Part shown: positions 7,249-14,244 of the stretch, piece by piece | Layout of the letters: the number at the start of each line of letters is the position of its first letter | Numbering within the stretch: the stretch's first letter is position 1 | Source of the DNA: CAYINU01 sp964364855 | GTDB taxonomy: Bacteria > Margulisbacteria > Marinamargulisbacteria > CAYINU01 | DNA length: 17,622 bases | Direction: 5' to 3' | Assembly: GCA_964364855.1 (NCBI GenBank) | Contig: CAYINU010000036.1 | Span: 1-17,622, forward strand | The notes under the pieces: model-generated | What the model was told of the DNA's origin: nothing | The model's database searches: none | The model's input: the letters and a program-made list of their open reading frames with translations, nothing else | Made by a program: the position numbers and the translations under genes

Positions 7249-7710
7249 TTATCGGGCTTTGGCCAGTTTTAAAATAAAGTCGAATTGCGGTCGCGTCACG
7301 GGCGTAATCGACAAGCGGCTTCCTTTTTGTAAAATCATCAGATCGGCCAATTCTGCGTAGTTGCGCATTTCGCCGATTGAGACGATGCGCGGCAATTTTT
7401 CGACAAAACAAATATCCACCATCCACCAGCGGGGGTTGGCTTCGGTGGACTTGGGGTCAAAATACTTGCTTTTCGGATTCCAGGAAAAAGGGTCAGGATA
7501 GGCTTCACGGCACACTTTGGCCACCCCGGCCACACCAGAAGGATCTGCGTCGGAATGGTAAAAGAGAACCTTATCTCCGATGCGCATGTCGTTTTTCATG
7601 TAGTTGCGGGCTTGGTAGTTACGCACGCCTTCCCACTGGATTTTTTTGTCCCGTTTCAGGTCATCAATGGAATAAGCTTCGGGTTCGCATTTCATGAGCC
7701 AATGATTCAT
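7249..7710 (-). CDS. EVE-domain (PUA-like) protein
   Basis: The 153 residues form a single EVE domain, the bacterial relative of thymocyte nuclear protein 1. Visible family features are the N-terminal HWLMKCEPE with Trp4, the central WEGVRNYQARNYM (26-38), LFYHS (49-53), GVAGVAKV, WWMVDI and the C-terminal PVTRPQFDFIL. EVE domains form an aromatic cage, and homologues bind modified bases in DNA or RNA; the ligand and cellular role of stand-alone bacterial members are unsettled, so I assign no function. The ATG overlaps the hemH stop by 4 bp (ATGA), implying translational coupling, and metH follows after 9 bp. No restriction or modification gene is nearby. Family assignment is firm, function unknown. 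Confidence 0.9.
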   Translation of the reverse strand: MNHWLMKCEPEAYSIDDLKRDKKIQWEGVRNYQARNYMKNDMRIGDKVLFYHSDADPSGVAGVAKVCREAYPDPFSWNPKSKYFDPKSTEANPRWWMVDICFVEKLPRIVSIGEMRNYAELADLMILQKGSRLSITPVTRPQFDFILKLAKAR

Positions 7711-8738
7711 ATCCCGCTAACCCTACCTTTCCGAACAAAGGCATTTACCCATTTCCCGACCCCATGCACCCATTGCGGGTCCGCATTTAGCGCCGACACC
7801 AGAAAAAGGTCTTCTCCGCCATGGTGGACGAAGGCTGACTTGGCTCTCATGCCGATTTCCTCCAAAGTTTCCAGACAATCGGCCACAAATGATGGGCTGA
7901 TGACGGCCACCCGCTTAACACCTTGGCGTGCAAGTTCGATGAGGCAACCCTCCGTAAACGGCTCAAGCCATGGCTCACGTCCCAAGCGAGACTGAAAGGC
8001 AATGGAGACCTTTTCGTCTGGAAGCCCCATAGCGGCTTGGAGCAGTCGCGCCGTCTGAATGGATTGGGCACGGTAACATGTTGCGATCGCAGCGCCTGAG
8101 GCCGAGCAACACAGGTCACTCAGCTGGCAATGTTGGCCCGTGGGATCGGCTTTTTTGATGTGGCTCACGGGCAAACCGTGAAATGTAAAAACGTAATGAT
8201 CAAAAGGGGACAGCAGTTCCTGCCCAATATGGGCGGCCAAGATCGAAATGTAATCGGTCCGGTTAAAAAACGGGGGTAGCACATCCCACGCAATCGAAGA
8301 TCCGGCCACTGCTTTTTTGACCTCTTCCACTGCGGTTTTGTAACTGGACTCGGCATATTGTGGATACATCGGGATGACCAAGAGACGGTTTAAATTCGGA
8401 ACGCGTTTTTTCAATTCCGCGATGGCATCGGGAATGGAAGGATTGCCATAACGCATCCCATACCCCACGGGCATGTCCAAGTCCACTTCCAACGCGCGAG
8501 CAAAGCGACTGGTGTACACCAAAAGTGGCGACCCCTCGGGCATCCATATCTGGCGATACGCCCGTGCTGAGGCCGCAGGCCGCTTGGGCAAAATCGTGCC
8601 ATAGACCACAGCTGCCCGCAGCAGGTAAGGCATATCCAGCACATAAGGATCCATGAGAAATTGTGCCAAATAACGCCGAACATCGGAAACGTCGGGGCTA
8701 TCCGGCGAACCTACATTGAGCAGCAGAACCGCATTCAT
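7707..8738 (-). CDS. hemH: Ferrochelatase (protohaem ferro-lyase)
   Basis: HemH inserts Fe2+ into protoporphyrin IX (or acts on coproporphyrin III in some lineages) to form haem. The 343 residues fit the family. Key features are LLNVGSP (6-12), the PMYPQYAESS loop (123-132), FTFHGLP with catalytic His187, AFQSRLGREPWLEP (247-260) and SPSFVADCLETLEE with the conserved Glu290. An insert after the catalytic His carries Cys204, Cys210, Cys211 and Cys221; internal cysteine clusters in some bacterial ferrochelatases hold a [2Fe-2S] centre, so this one may too. The end lacks the CxC motif of the C-terminal cluster type. The start overlaps serC by one base (TAATG) and the stop overlaps the EVE gene by 4 bp. 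Because HemN supplies protoporphyrinogen IX here, the protoporphyrin route is likely. Confidence 0.95.
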   Translation of the reverse strand: MNAVLLLNVGSPDSPDVSDVRRYLAQFLMDPYVLDMPYLLRAAVVYGTILPKRPAASARAYRQIWMPEGSPLLVYTSRFARALEVDLDMPVGYGMRYGNPSIPDAIAELKKRVPNLNRLLVIPMYPQYAESSYKTAVEEVKKAVAGSSIAWDVLPPFFNRTDYISILAAHIGQELLSPFDHYVFTFHGLPVSHIKKADPTGQHCQLSDLCCSASGAAIATCYRAQSIQTARLLQAAMGLPDEKVSIAFQSRLGREPWLEPFTEGCLIELARQGVKRVAVISPSFVADCLETLEEIGMRAKSAFVHHGGEDLFLVSALNADPQWVHGVGKWVNAFVRKGRVSGI

Positions 8739-9853
8739 TACGCCATGCGACTCAACGCTGGCTTGTGGGTTTGGGCAAACGACTTCATAAAGGCAACCAA
8801 TTTATCCACACCCTCCAGGGTCTGCGCATTGTAAATCGATGCGCGAAGACCGCCTACCAGCCGATGACCTTTCAACCCTGCCAAGCCCGCAGCTTCGGCT
8901 TCCTTAACAAACTGCTTTTCCAGGTCTTCGTCCCCGCCAGCCACGCGAAACACCACGTTCATTTCGGAACGAGAGTCTGGCTGAACGGGGCAACTGTAAA
9001 CACCACTGTCGTCAATCGCGGCATACAGGCGCCGGGCCTTCTCGCGATTCATTTCGGCCAATGGCCGGATACCGCCCTGTGCTTGAATCCACTCCATCAC
9101 CAGTGCAATCAGGTACACTCCAAATGTCGGGATCGTATTGTACAGCGAATTTTCTTTGATCTGCTCGCGGTATTGCAACACCGTCGGAACCGTGTCAGCC
9201 ACGCGATCGGCCAGGTCTTCACGAACGATTACGACGGTAACACCGGAAGGCCCAATGTTTTTCTGAGCACCGGCAAAAATCACGCCGAATTGGGACATAT
9301 TCACTTGGCGGGATGCGATGTCTGACGACATATCCACCACCAGTGGAACCGCCCCGGTGTCGGGGAAGGCTTTAAACTGGGTCCCATAAATGGTGTTGTT
9401 GGAGCACATATACACATAAGACGCATCAGAGGATAGTTGAATTTCATCCATCCGCGGCACACGCATAAAGCCGTCTGCCTCTGTACTCGCTGCCATGCGG
9501 TATTCCCCGATTTTTTTTAGCTCTTTTAACGCTTTTTTTGTCCACACGCCGGTCTGAATAAAATCCACCGGTTTGCCAGGTTGGTACAGATTCATGGGCA
9601 CTGCTGAAAACTGCAATGACGCACCACCCTGCAAAAACAGCACTTTATAATTTTTTGGAATCCCCATCACGGCACGCAGGCCCTCGTCAGCCCGTGCAAG
9701 GACGGCCTCGAATGGCTTGGACCGGTGGCTGATTTCCAAAATAGACATGCCCGTGCCATTGAAATTCAGCAATTCTTCTTGGGCTTTTCGCAATACGGAT
9801 TCGGGCAACACCGCAGGGCCGGGGTTGAAATTCACGACACGATTTTTAGACAT
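8738..9853 (-). CDS. serC: Phosphoserine aminotransferase
   Basis: SerC is a PLP enzyme converting 3-phosphohydroxypyruvate and glutamate to phosphoserine, and also serves the matching step of pyridoxal phosphate synthesis in bacteria that use that route. The 371 residues match E. coli in length. Visible are NFNPGPAVLPE (8-18), ISHRSKPFE (41-49), LFLQGGAS (72-79), VVDMSSDIASR (172-182) and AGAQKNIGPSG with PLP lysine Lys198. The start at 9853 is set by GGAGG at 9859-9863 on the minus strand, 5 bp before ATG; an in-frame extension to 9946 reads back into pyk and is not used. A19 bp gap separates it from pyk, and it overlaps hemH by one base. Serine made here can feed the one-carbon units that MetH uses. 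Confidence 0.96.
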   Translation of the reverse strand: MSKNRVVNFNPGPAVLPESVLRKAQEELLNFNGTGMSILEISHRSKPFEAVLARADEGLRAVMGIPKNYKVLFLQGGASLQFSAVPMNLYQPGKPVDFIQTGVWTKKALKELKKIGEYRMAASTEADGFMRVPRMDEIQLSSDASYVYMCSNNTIYGTQFKAFPDTGAVPLVVDMSSDIASRQVNMSQFGVIFAGAQKNIGPSGVTVVIVREDLADRVADTVPTVLQYREQIKENSLYNTIPTFGVYLIALVMEWIQAQGGIRPLAEMNREKARRLYAAIDDSGVYSCPVQPDSRSEMNVVFRVAGGDEDLEKQFVKEAEAAGLAGLKGHRLVGGLRASIYNAQTLEGVDKLVAFMKSFAQTHKPALSRMA

Positions 9854-9872
9854 GCTTTCCTCCGAAAAAACG

Positions 9873-11336
9873 TTAAGGGACGACGACCGAGCGGATTGAA
9901 TTGAGTCCACCCAATTTGCTGGACTGTACGCGGGCAGCGACCACAACCGTATCGCCCGATTTGACCAGCTGGTATTCCTTGGCTCGCAAAATCGCCAAAT
10001 TGATCATATCCGACCACCGTTTGGCGCCCTCGAAATTTTTCATATATAGCGGAATAACACCCCTATACAGGGCCACGCGGGTAACAGCGGCAGGGCGATC
10101 CGTAACGGCAATAATCGGAAATCCGGGGTTTAATTTTGAACTGATAAGGGGGGCAAACCCACGCTCAGTAAAGACCATCAGCGCAGCGGCTTTGCTTTGG
10201 GTGGCAATGTGATCCGCCGCAATGGCGTAGGTCGCCGTTTCATCCCGAAGTTCGGGATCGATCACCGGCACAATACCATCTATCTGACGCAACCGTACTA
10301 GGTGCCCGTCCGTTGCCTCGCAGATCGTGCGCATTGCCAAAACAGAATTCGCAGGGTCTATCCCCACGGCCGATTCGCCGGACAACATCACGGCATCACA
10401 CCGATCATAAATGGCATTCGCAACGTCAGAAACCTCGGCACGGGTGGGTACTTTCTTGGTAATCATCGACTCAAGCATTTGCGTGGCCACGACAACCGGT
10501 TTGATCAAGCGATTGGCTTCGCGGATAATCATTTTTTGGACTTCGGGAACGTGCTCAGTACCGATCTCAACACCCAAATCGCCCCGCGCCACCATCACAC
10601 CATCCGAGGCCTTGATAATAGACTCGATATGGGTCACCGCTGACGGTCTTTCGATTTTCGCAATGATGGCGATTTGGCTATTACCCAGTTCCTTCAGCAG
10701 GCCCCGCAACTCATGGATATCAGCAGCGTCTTTTACAAAGGACAGGGCCACAAAATCCAGCTTGTTTTCCACGGCGATTTTCAGATCTCGGCGGTCTTTT
10801 TCGGTGATGGCAGACATATGCACTTCGGAACGTGGCACATTGATGCCCTTATAGTTGGACAAAATACCGCCTTGTTCGACTTTGCATACGACGTCTTTGA
10901 GACGCACTTCCGTCACCACCAACCGGATGTTGCCATCGTCGATAAAAACCGGATCCCCCACATTCACGTCATTAACGATATCTGCATAGCTGATGCTCAG
11001 ACGCCGGGACGTACCCATCACCTTTTCCGGGGTCAGGACGATGTCTTGTCCATTGCGCAGCATGATTTTGCCGCTTCGGATACGGCCCACACGAATTTTG
11101 GGACCCTGAAGGTCCAACAAAATGCCCACCGGCTTGCGACATTCTTTACTCACCTGCCGAATACGACCCACGATCTTTTTCATGGTCTGGGGATCCGATT
11201 GGTGAGAGGCGTTTAATCGGACGACGTTAAGCCCACACTCAATCAGCTGCCTGATCACACGCTTGGATTCAGATCGTGGACCGATGGTGGCGATAATTTT
11301 GGTTTTTTTAACTTCTTTAAGCAATGAATAAGGCAT
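9873..11336 (-). CDS. pyk: Pyruvate kinase, PykA-like
   Basis: Pyruvate kinase transfers phosphate from phosphoenolpyruvate to ADP at the end of glycolysis. The 487 residues carry the A domain (TKIIATIGP, 12-20), a B domain (about 75-170), AKIER (226-230, catalytic Lys227 and metal-binding Glu229), ARGDLGVEIG (250-259) and ATQMLESM with Thr285. The C domain follows from about residue 345. Two details stand out. LQGPKIRVG has Lys80 where K+-dependent enzymes have Glu, as in E. coli PykA, suggesting K+ independence. The usual N-F-S-H substrate motif reads N-A-S-H (42-45). ATG 11336 is preferred over TTG 11339 because AGGAAG is then 6 bp away. The gene lies between ctaM (10 bp) and serC (19 bp), an unusual place for pyk. 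Confidence 0.95.
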   Translation of the reverse strand: MPYSLLKEVKKTKIIATIGPRSESKRVIRQLIECGLNVVRLNASHQSDPQTMKKIVGRIRQVSKECRKPVGILLDLQGPKIRVGRIRSGKIMLRNGQDIVLTPEKVMGTSRRLSISYADIVNDVNVGDPVFIDDGNIRLVVTEVRLKDVVCKVEQGGILSNYKGINVPRSEVHMSAITEKDRRDLKIAVENKLDFVALSFVKDAADIHELRGLLKELGNSQIAIIAKIERPSAVTHIESIIKASDGVMVARGDLGVEIGTEHVPEVQKMIIREANRLIKPVVVATQMLESMITKKVPTRAEVSDVANAIYDRCDAVMLSGESAVGIDPANSVLAMRTICEATDGHLVRLRQIDGIVPVIDPELRDETATYAIAADHIATQSKAAALMVFTERGFAPLISSKLNPGFPIIAVTDRPAAVTRVALYRGVIPLYMKNFEGAKRWSDMINLAILRAKEYQLVKSGDTVVVAARVQSSKLGGLNSIRSVVVP

Positions 11337-11346
11337 CAATAACTTC

Positions 11347-11766
11347 CTAAAAAATGTATAGCATCAAGTAAATCACAACTCCGGTAATGTTAACATATAA
11401 CCACACTGGAAAAACCCAGCGGGTGAGGGCACGGTGACGTTCAAATTTACCCTTCACCGCATAATAGACGGCAGCCAAAATAAATGGCGTCATCAGCACT
11501 GCCAAGGGAATATGGGTAAACAAAATCGTATAATAAATTGGCCGCCACAGGCCTGTACCGGGGTAGAGCGTCATCGCTTGGGCCAAATAGTGGTAGGTCA
11601 CATAAGAGGTTAAAAATAAAGCCGAAACGGTCAAGGCCCAGGCCATAAAAATGCGGTGGATATCCGGTCGACCCCGCCGGATGAAAAACCAGCCTGTCAG
11701 CAACAAAATAGCAGAAATACCATTGAGCACCGCATTTAACGTCGGCAAATACCGCACCCAGGTCAT
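11347..11766 (-). CDS. ctaM: DUF420 membrane protein, CtaM-like oxidase assembly factor
   Basis: This 139-residue membrane protein has four hydrophobic segments, at about residues 9-28, 40-63, 78-103 and 117-138. Conserved DUF420 residues include His37 in IHRIF, His59 in TYHY, His85 in FTHIP and His111 in ERHR, which could bind haem or metal. In Staphylococcus the family member CtaM is needed for maturation of the haem A oxidase. The neighbours here (ctaA, ctaB, SCO) support the same role. AGGAG lies 8 bp before the ATG, and the start overlaps the SCO stop by 4 bp. Family assignment is firm; the exact biochemical step is not established. Confidence 0.87.
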   Translation of the reverse strand: MTWVRYLPTLNAVLNGISAILLLTGWFFIRRGRPDIHRIFMAWALTVSALFLTSYVTYHYLAQAMTLYPGTGLWRPIYYTILFTHIPLAVLMTPFILAAVYYAVKGKFERHRALTRWVFPVWLYVNITGVVIYLMLYIF

Positions 11767-12365
11767 CGGGAAGACTCCTGACGGGCCTGTGCAGCCAGAA
11801 ACGCAATATCTTTAAAGAGCTGGCGGACATCTGCCTGAACTTGCAAATCATAATACCCACGTATGGTTTGGTGAGCGTCCACCAGTGCCACTTTTGTGCT
11901 GTGAAAATCCGGGGCTTTGGCAGCCAGCTTAAATACCTGCTCCGATGCCCGGACCACATCCGATTCGTTGCCAGTCAAAAAAGTCCACTTTTTGCTTTGA
12001 ACGCCCAACATGCGTTGGTAGGCCTGTAGTACCGGCGGCGTGTCATAGGCCGGATCGACGCTGACCGACACAAATCGAACCATGGGATCCAATTCATAAG
12101 ACCGATACAATGACAATAACTTCTGATTTTGAGCCGGACAAATGGTGGTGCAGCGACTAAAGAAAAAGCTGGCCACCCAAACTTGGCCTCGCAAAGTACC
12201 TAGCGAAAACGGCTGTCCCTTCGAATCGGATAATACCAGTGGCGAAACCTGCCCGTAGTCGAGCAATCCCCGTTGTTCAAACACACCTTCTTTGATCGCA
12301 ATGGCACCTAGACCAATAACCAGCAGGAAAAAAAGCCCCCCGACCACCCACCACATCCGATTCAT
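11763..12365 (-). CDS. SCO1/SenC family copper chaperone
   Basis: SCO proteins deliver copper to, or reduce the thiols of, the CuA site of cytochrome oxidase subunit II. This 200-residue protein has one N-terminal membrane anchor (about residues 5-24) and a thioredoxin-fold domain that would face the periplasm. The copper ligands are all present: Cys72 and Cys76 in SRCTTICPAQ, and His155 in DFHSTKVALVD. VSVDPAYDTP (101-110) is also typical of the family. The start overlaps the ctaB stop by one base (TAATG) with no separate ribosome site, so translation is probably coupled. Its place between ctaB and ctaM fits a haem-copper oxidase assembly cluster. Confidence 0.93.
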   Translation of the reverse strand: MNRMWWVVGGLFFLLVIGLGAIAIKEGVFEQRGLLDYGQVSPLVLSDSKGQPFSLGTLRGQVWVASFFFSRCTTICPAQNQKLLSLYRSYELDPMVRFVSVSVDPAYDTPPVLQAYQRMLGVQSKKWTFLTGNESDVVRASEQVFKLAAKAPDFHSTKVALVDAHQTIRGYYDLQVQADVRQLFKDIAFLAAQARQESSR

Positions 12366-13228
12366 TAGCGCAGCCCCAAATCCACTAAAAACAATATCAA
12401 TATCACGGGCAAATAAATCACCGATGCCCGCAAAACGGATTTGGCGGATTCGTACCGGATGTCACGCAACATGGGCAAGCTGGCCCAGACAAAATACCCC
12501 CCCACCGCAGTACCACCTACCGCAAAAGAAAGTCCGACCAAATTGCCCTGATACATACTCATCGGAATCAAGGCTAACAATGCTAAAAACACAACAACCT
12601 GCACGCGGGTCCAAAATCCGGTTTTATCCACTGCCGGTAGCATTTTAAACCCCGCACCTTCGTACTCGGCCTTAAACATCCAGGCAATGGCGTAAAAATG
12701 CGGCATCTGCCAAAAAAACAGTAGCAAAAATAGGGCCAATGCCCCCCATCCCAAATGACCGCTAGCCGCCGCCCATCCCCCCACGGGAGGCAAGGCCCCA
12801 GGAACGGCCCCAATCCAAGTATTGATCCAGGACATGCGTTTGGAAGGCGTATAAACCATGACATATAAAAAGGCAGTCAGTATGGAAAAGAAAGCCGTCA
12901 GAACATTGACAAACACCAAGTGAACTGCCACACCCATGACGACCAAGGCCACGCCAAATAACAGGCCTTTTTCCTCGGAAATCCGGTTAGCGGCAATGGG
13001 CCGCATGGCCGTGCGTTTCATCTGAGAGTCAGGCCCTTTTTCATAGACTTGATTGAGGGCAGAGGCCCCAGCCGCTACCAGCAAGGTGCCAAACACCGTC
13101 CACGCCCATCCCAGCCAGCTGGCCGTGGGAGACTGTGCGGCCACATATCCCATGGAAACAGTAATGACCTGCATCAAGGTGATACGCGGCTTGCTAAGGG
13201 TCATCCAGTCCGAAAGCCTAGACCGCAT
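12365..13228 (-). CDS. ctaB: Protohaem IX farnesyltransferase (haem O synthase)
   Basis: CtaB/CyoE attaches farnesyl to haem B to give haem O in the membrane. The 287-residue UbiA-family protein has about eight or nine hydrophobic segments. The prenyl-diphosphate motif is NQVYEKGPDSQMKRTAMRP (59-77), and YTPSKRMSWIN, GAVPGALPPVGGW and FFWQMPHFYAIAW follow, all characteristic of CtaB rather than other prenyltransferases. The ATG at 13228 overlaps the ctaA TAA by one base and has GGAG 6 bp upstream; the open frame running back to 13600 is antisense-free overlap with ctaA and adds no family residues. It acts directly before CtaA in the pathway although it lies after it in the operon. Confidence 0.95.
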   Translation of the reverse strand: MRSRLSDWMTLSKPRITLMQVITVSMGYVAAQSPTASWLGWAWTVFGTLLVAAGASALNQVYEKGPDSQMKRTAMRPIAANRISEEKGLLFGVALVVMGVAVHLVFVNVLTAFFSILTAFLYVMVYTPSKRMSWINTWIGAVPGALPPVGGWAAASGHLGWGALALFLLLFFWQMPHFYAIAWMFKAEYEGAGFKMLPAVDKTGFWTRVQVVVFLALLALIPMSMYQGNLVGLSFAVGGTAVGGYFVWASLPMLRDIRYESAKSVLRASVIYLPVILILFLVDLGLR

Positions 13229-14196
13229 TATCGGCTCCGCAGTAGTCGGTAGGCGCGAAACAGCTGCAGGCAGCTCAGAGCCAAAATGGCGGCACCATTC
13301 ACCACATGCAAACCGGTAAAGACAACGTCTTTTTGACTCCAGACAGTCAATGCGGCCAGGCCAATCTGCAAGACAACCAACCCGAGTAACATCGCCATCG
13401 TGATGCGGAGCTTGGAAAAAGCCAGATAAGCGGGACGGTAGAAAACCCAGACGACCCCAATGACCAGCACAACCCCATACCCCAGGTAACGATGCAATAA
13501 ATGGATGTGAAGCTGGGCCATGGATACCGGTGCCATTTGGTATAGCCCACGAAACAGATTTACCTTTTCTAAAAAGAGGGGGGTAACCCCAGGCAACCAT
13601 TGGCCGGCGTTACCCGGAAAATCGACGATAGCCAGCCCTGCACCCATATGACGCATCACCGCCCCCGCAATCAGCTGGATATAAATAAGAGACACCAGCA
13701 CCCATAATGCACCATAAAAGCGACCAAAGCGCGGCCGGTCCTCCGCGGAAAGCAACCCCAATGACGTGGTCATTTCTTGGGATTGGGAATAGGCGATACC
13801 GACACACAATACAAAAAATGTTTGAGCAAGCACGGCGTGGGCCGCAGACACCAGAACGGGCAGCTGTAGCAGTACCGTCACACCACCCAACACACCCTGG
13901 AGGATGACCACCAACACAGCCGCATATCCGAGCCGGCGCGCCCAACGACGCGGATCGGCCATGTGGATCCAAATCGCTTGAATGACGACCAAAACCCCGA
14001 CGAATGAAGCCGCCAACCGGTGACCATGTTCAAACAATACTCCCCCGACCATCGGGGGGAAAACCATGCCATAGGACAGCGGCCAATCCGGAACGGACAA
14101 TCCGGATCCGGTCGTCGTGACCAAACTACCGATATAAATCAGAACGAAAACCGAGAATGCAACAATCTTTGTGTAGAGGGCAAGCGCTTTGTTCAC
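13228..14196 (-). CDS. ctaA: Haem A synthase, COX15/CtaA family
   Basis: CtaA oxidises the C8 methyl of haem O to a formyl group, giving haem A. The 322-residue protein has about eight membrane spans in two four-helix halves. Expected haem ligands and the catalytic acid are visible: EHGHR (Glu56, His59), His120 in AAHAVL, His235 in LLHR and His297 in GLHVV. GSGLSVPDWPLSYG (29-42) is the first external loop; it lacks the cysteine pair found at this position in the Bacillus-type enzyme. The start is GTG at 14196 with only a weak upstream GAG. It is the first gene of the nine-gene minus-strand run and diverges from mnhA across 48 bp. Confidence 0.94.
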   Translation of the reverse strand: MNKALALYTKIVAFSVFVLIYIGSLVTTTGSGLSVPDWPLSYGMVFPPMVGGVLFEHGHRLAASFVGVLVVIQAIWIHMADPRRWARRLGYAAVLVVILQGVLGGVTVLLQLPVLVSAAHAVLAQTFFVLCVGIAYSQSQEMTTSLGLLSAEDRPRFGRFYGALWVLVSLIYIQLIAGAVMRHMGAGLAIVDFPGNAGQWLPGVTPLFLEKVNLFRGLYQMAPVSMAQLHIHLLHRYLGYGVVLVIGVVWVFYRPAYLAFSKLRITMAMLLGLVVLQIGLAALTVWSQKDVVFTGLHVVNGAAILALSCLQLFRAYRLLRSR

Positions 14197-14244
14197 AACT
14201 CGACATTTTTAGCATATTTCAGCATACTTTGAAATAGCACGCCT
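14197..14244. promoter_or_regulatory. Divergent ctaA/mnhA intergenic region with candidate mnhA promoter
   Basis: This 48-bp AT-rich gap must serve both the long minus-strand run and the Mrp genes. For mnhA, TCGACA (14200-14205) and CATACT (14223-14228) lie 17 bp apart and resemble a sigma70 promoter. A tandem 10-bp repeat, AGCATATTTC then AGCATACTTT (14211-14230), overlaps the -10 box; one-turn spacing would suit a regulator binding one DNA face, but this may be chance. No convincing ctaA promoter was found; it may lie inside mnhA. No clear ribosome site precedes the mnhA ATG. Confidence 0.4.

Noticed and set aside
9854..9946. Longer serC reading back into pyk
   Set aside because: The GGAGG site 5 bp before ATG 9853 and family alignment fix the start.
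10674..11216. 180-codon open frame on the plus strand inside pyk
   Set aside because: His- and Phe-rich shadow of the conserved pyk B domain region; no family resemblance.
13229..13600. Long N-terminal extension of the ctaB frame
   Set aside because: It lies wholly within ctaA on the same strand in another frame; the TAATG junction and GGAG support ATG 13228.
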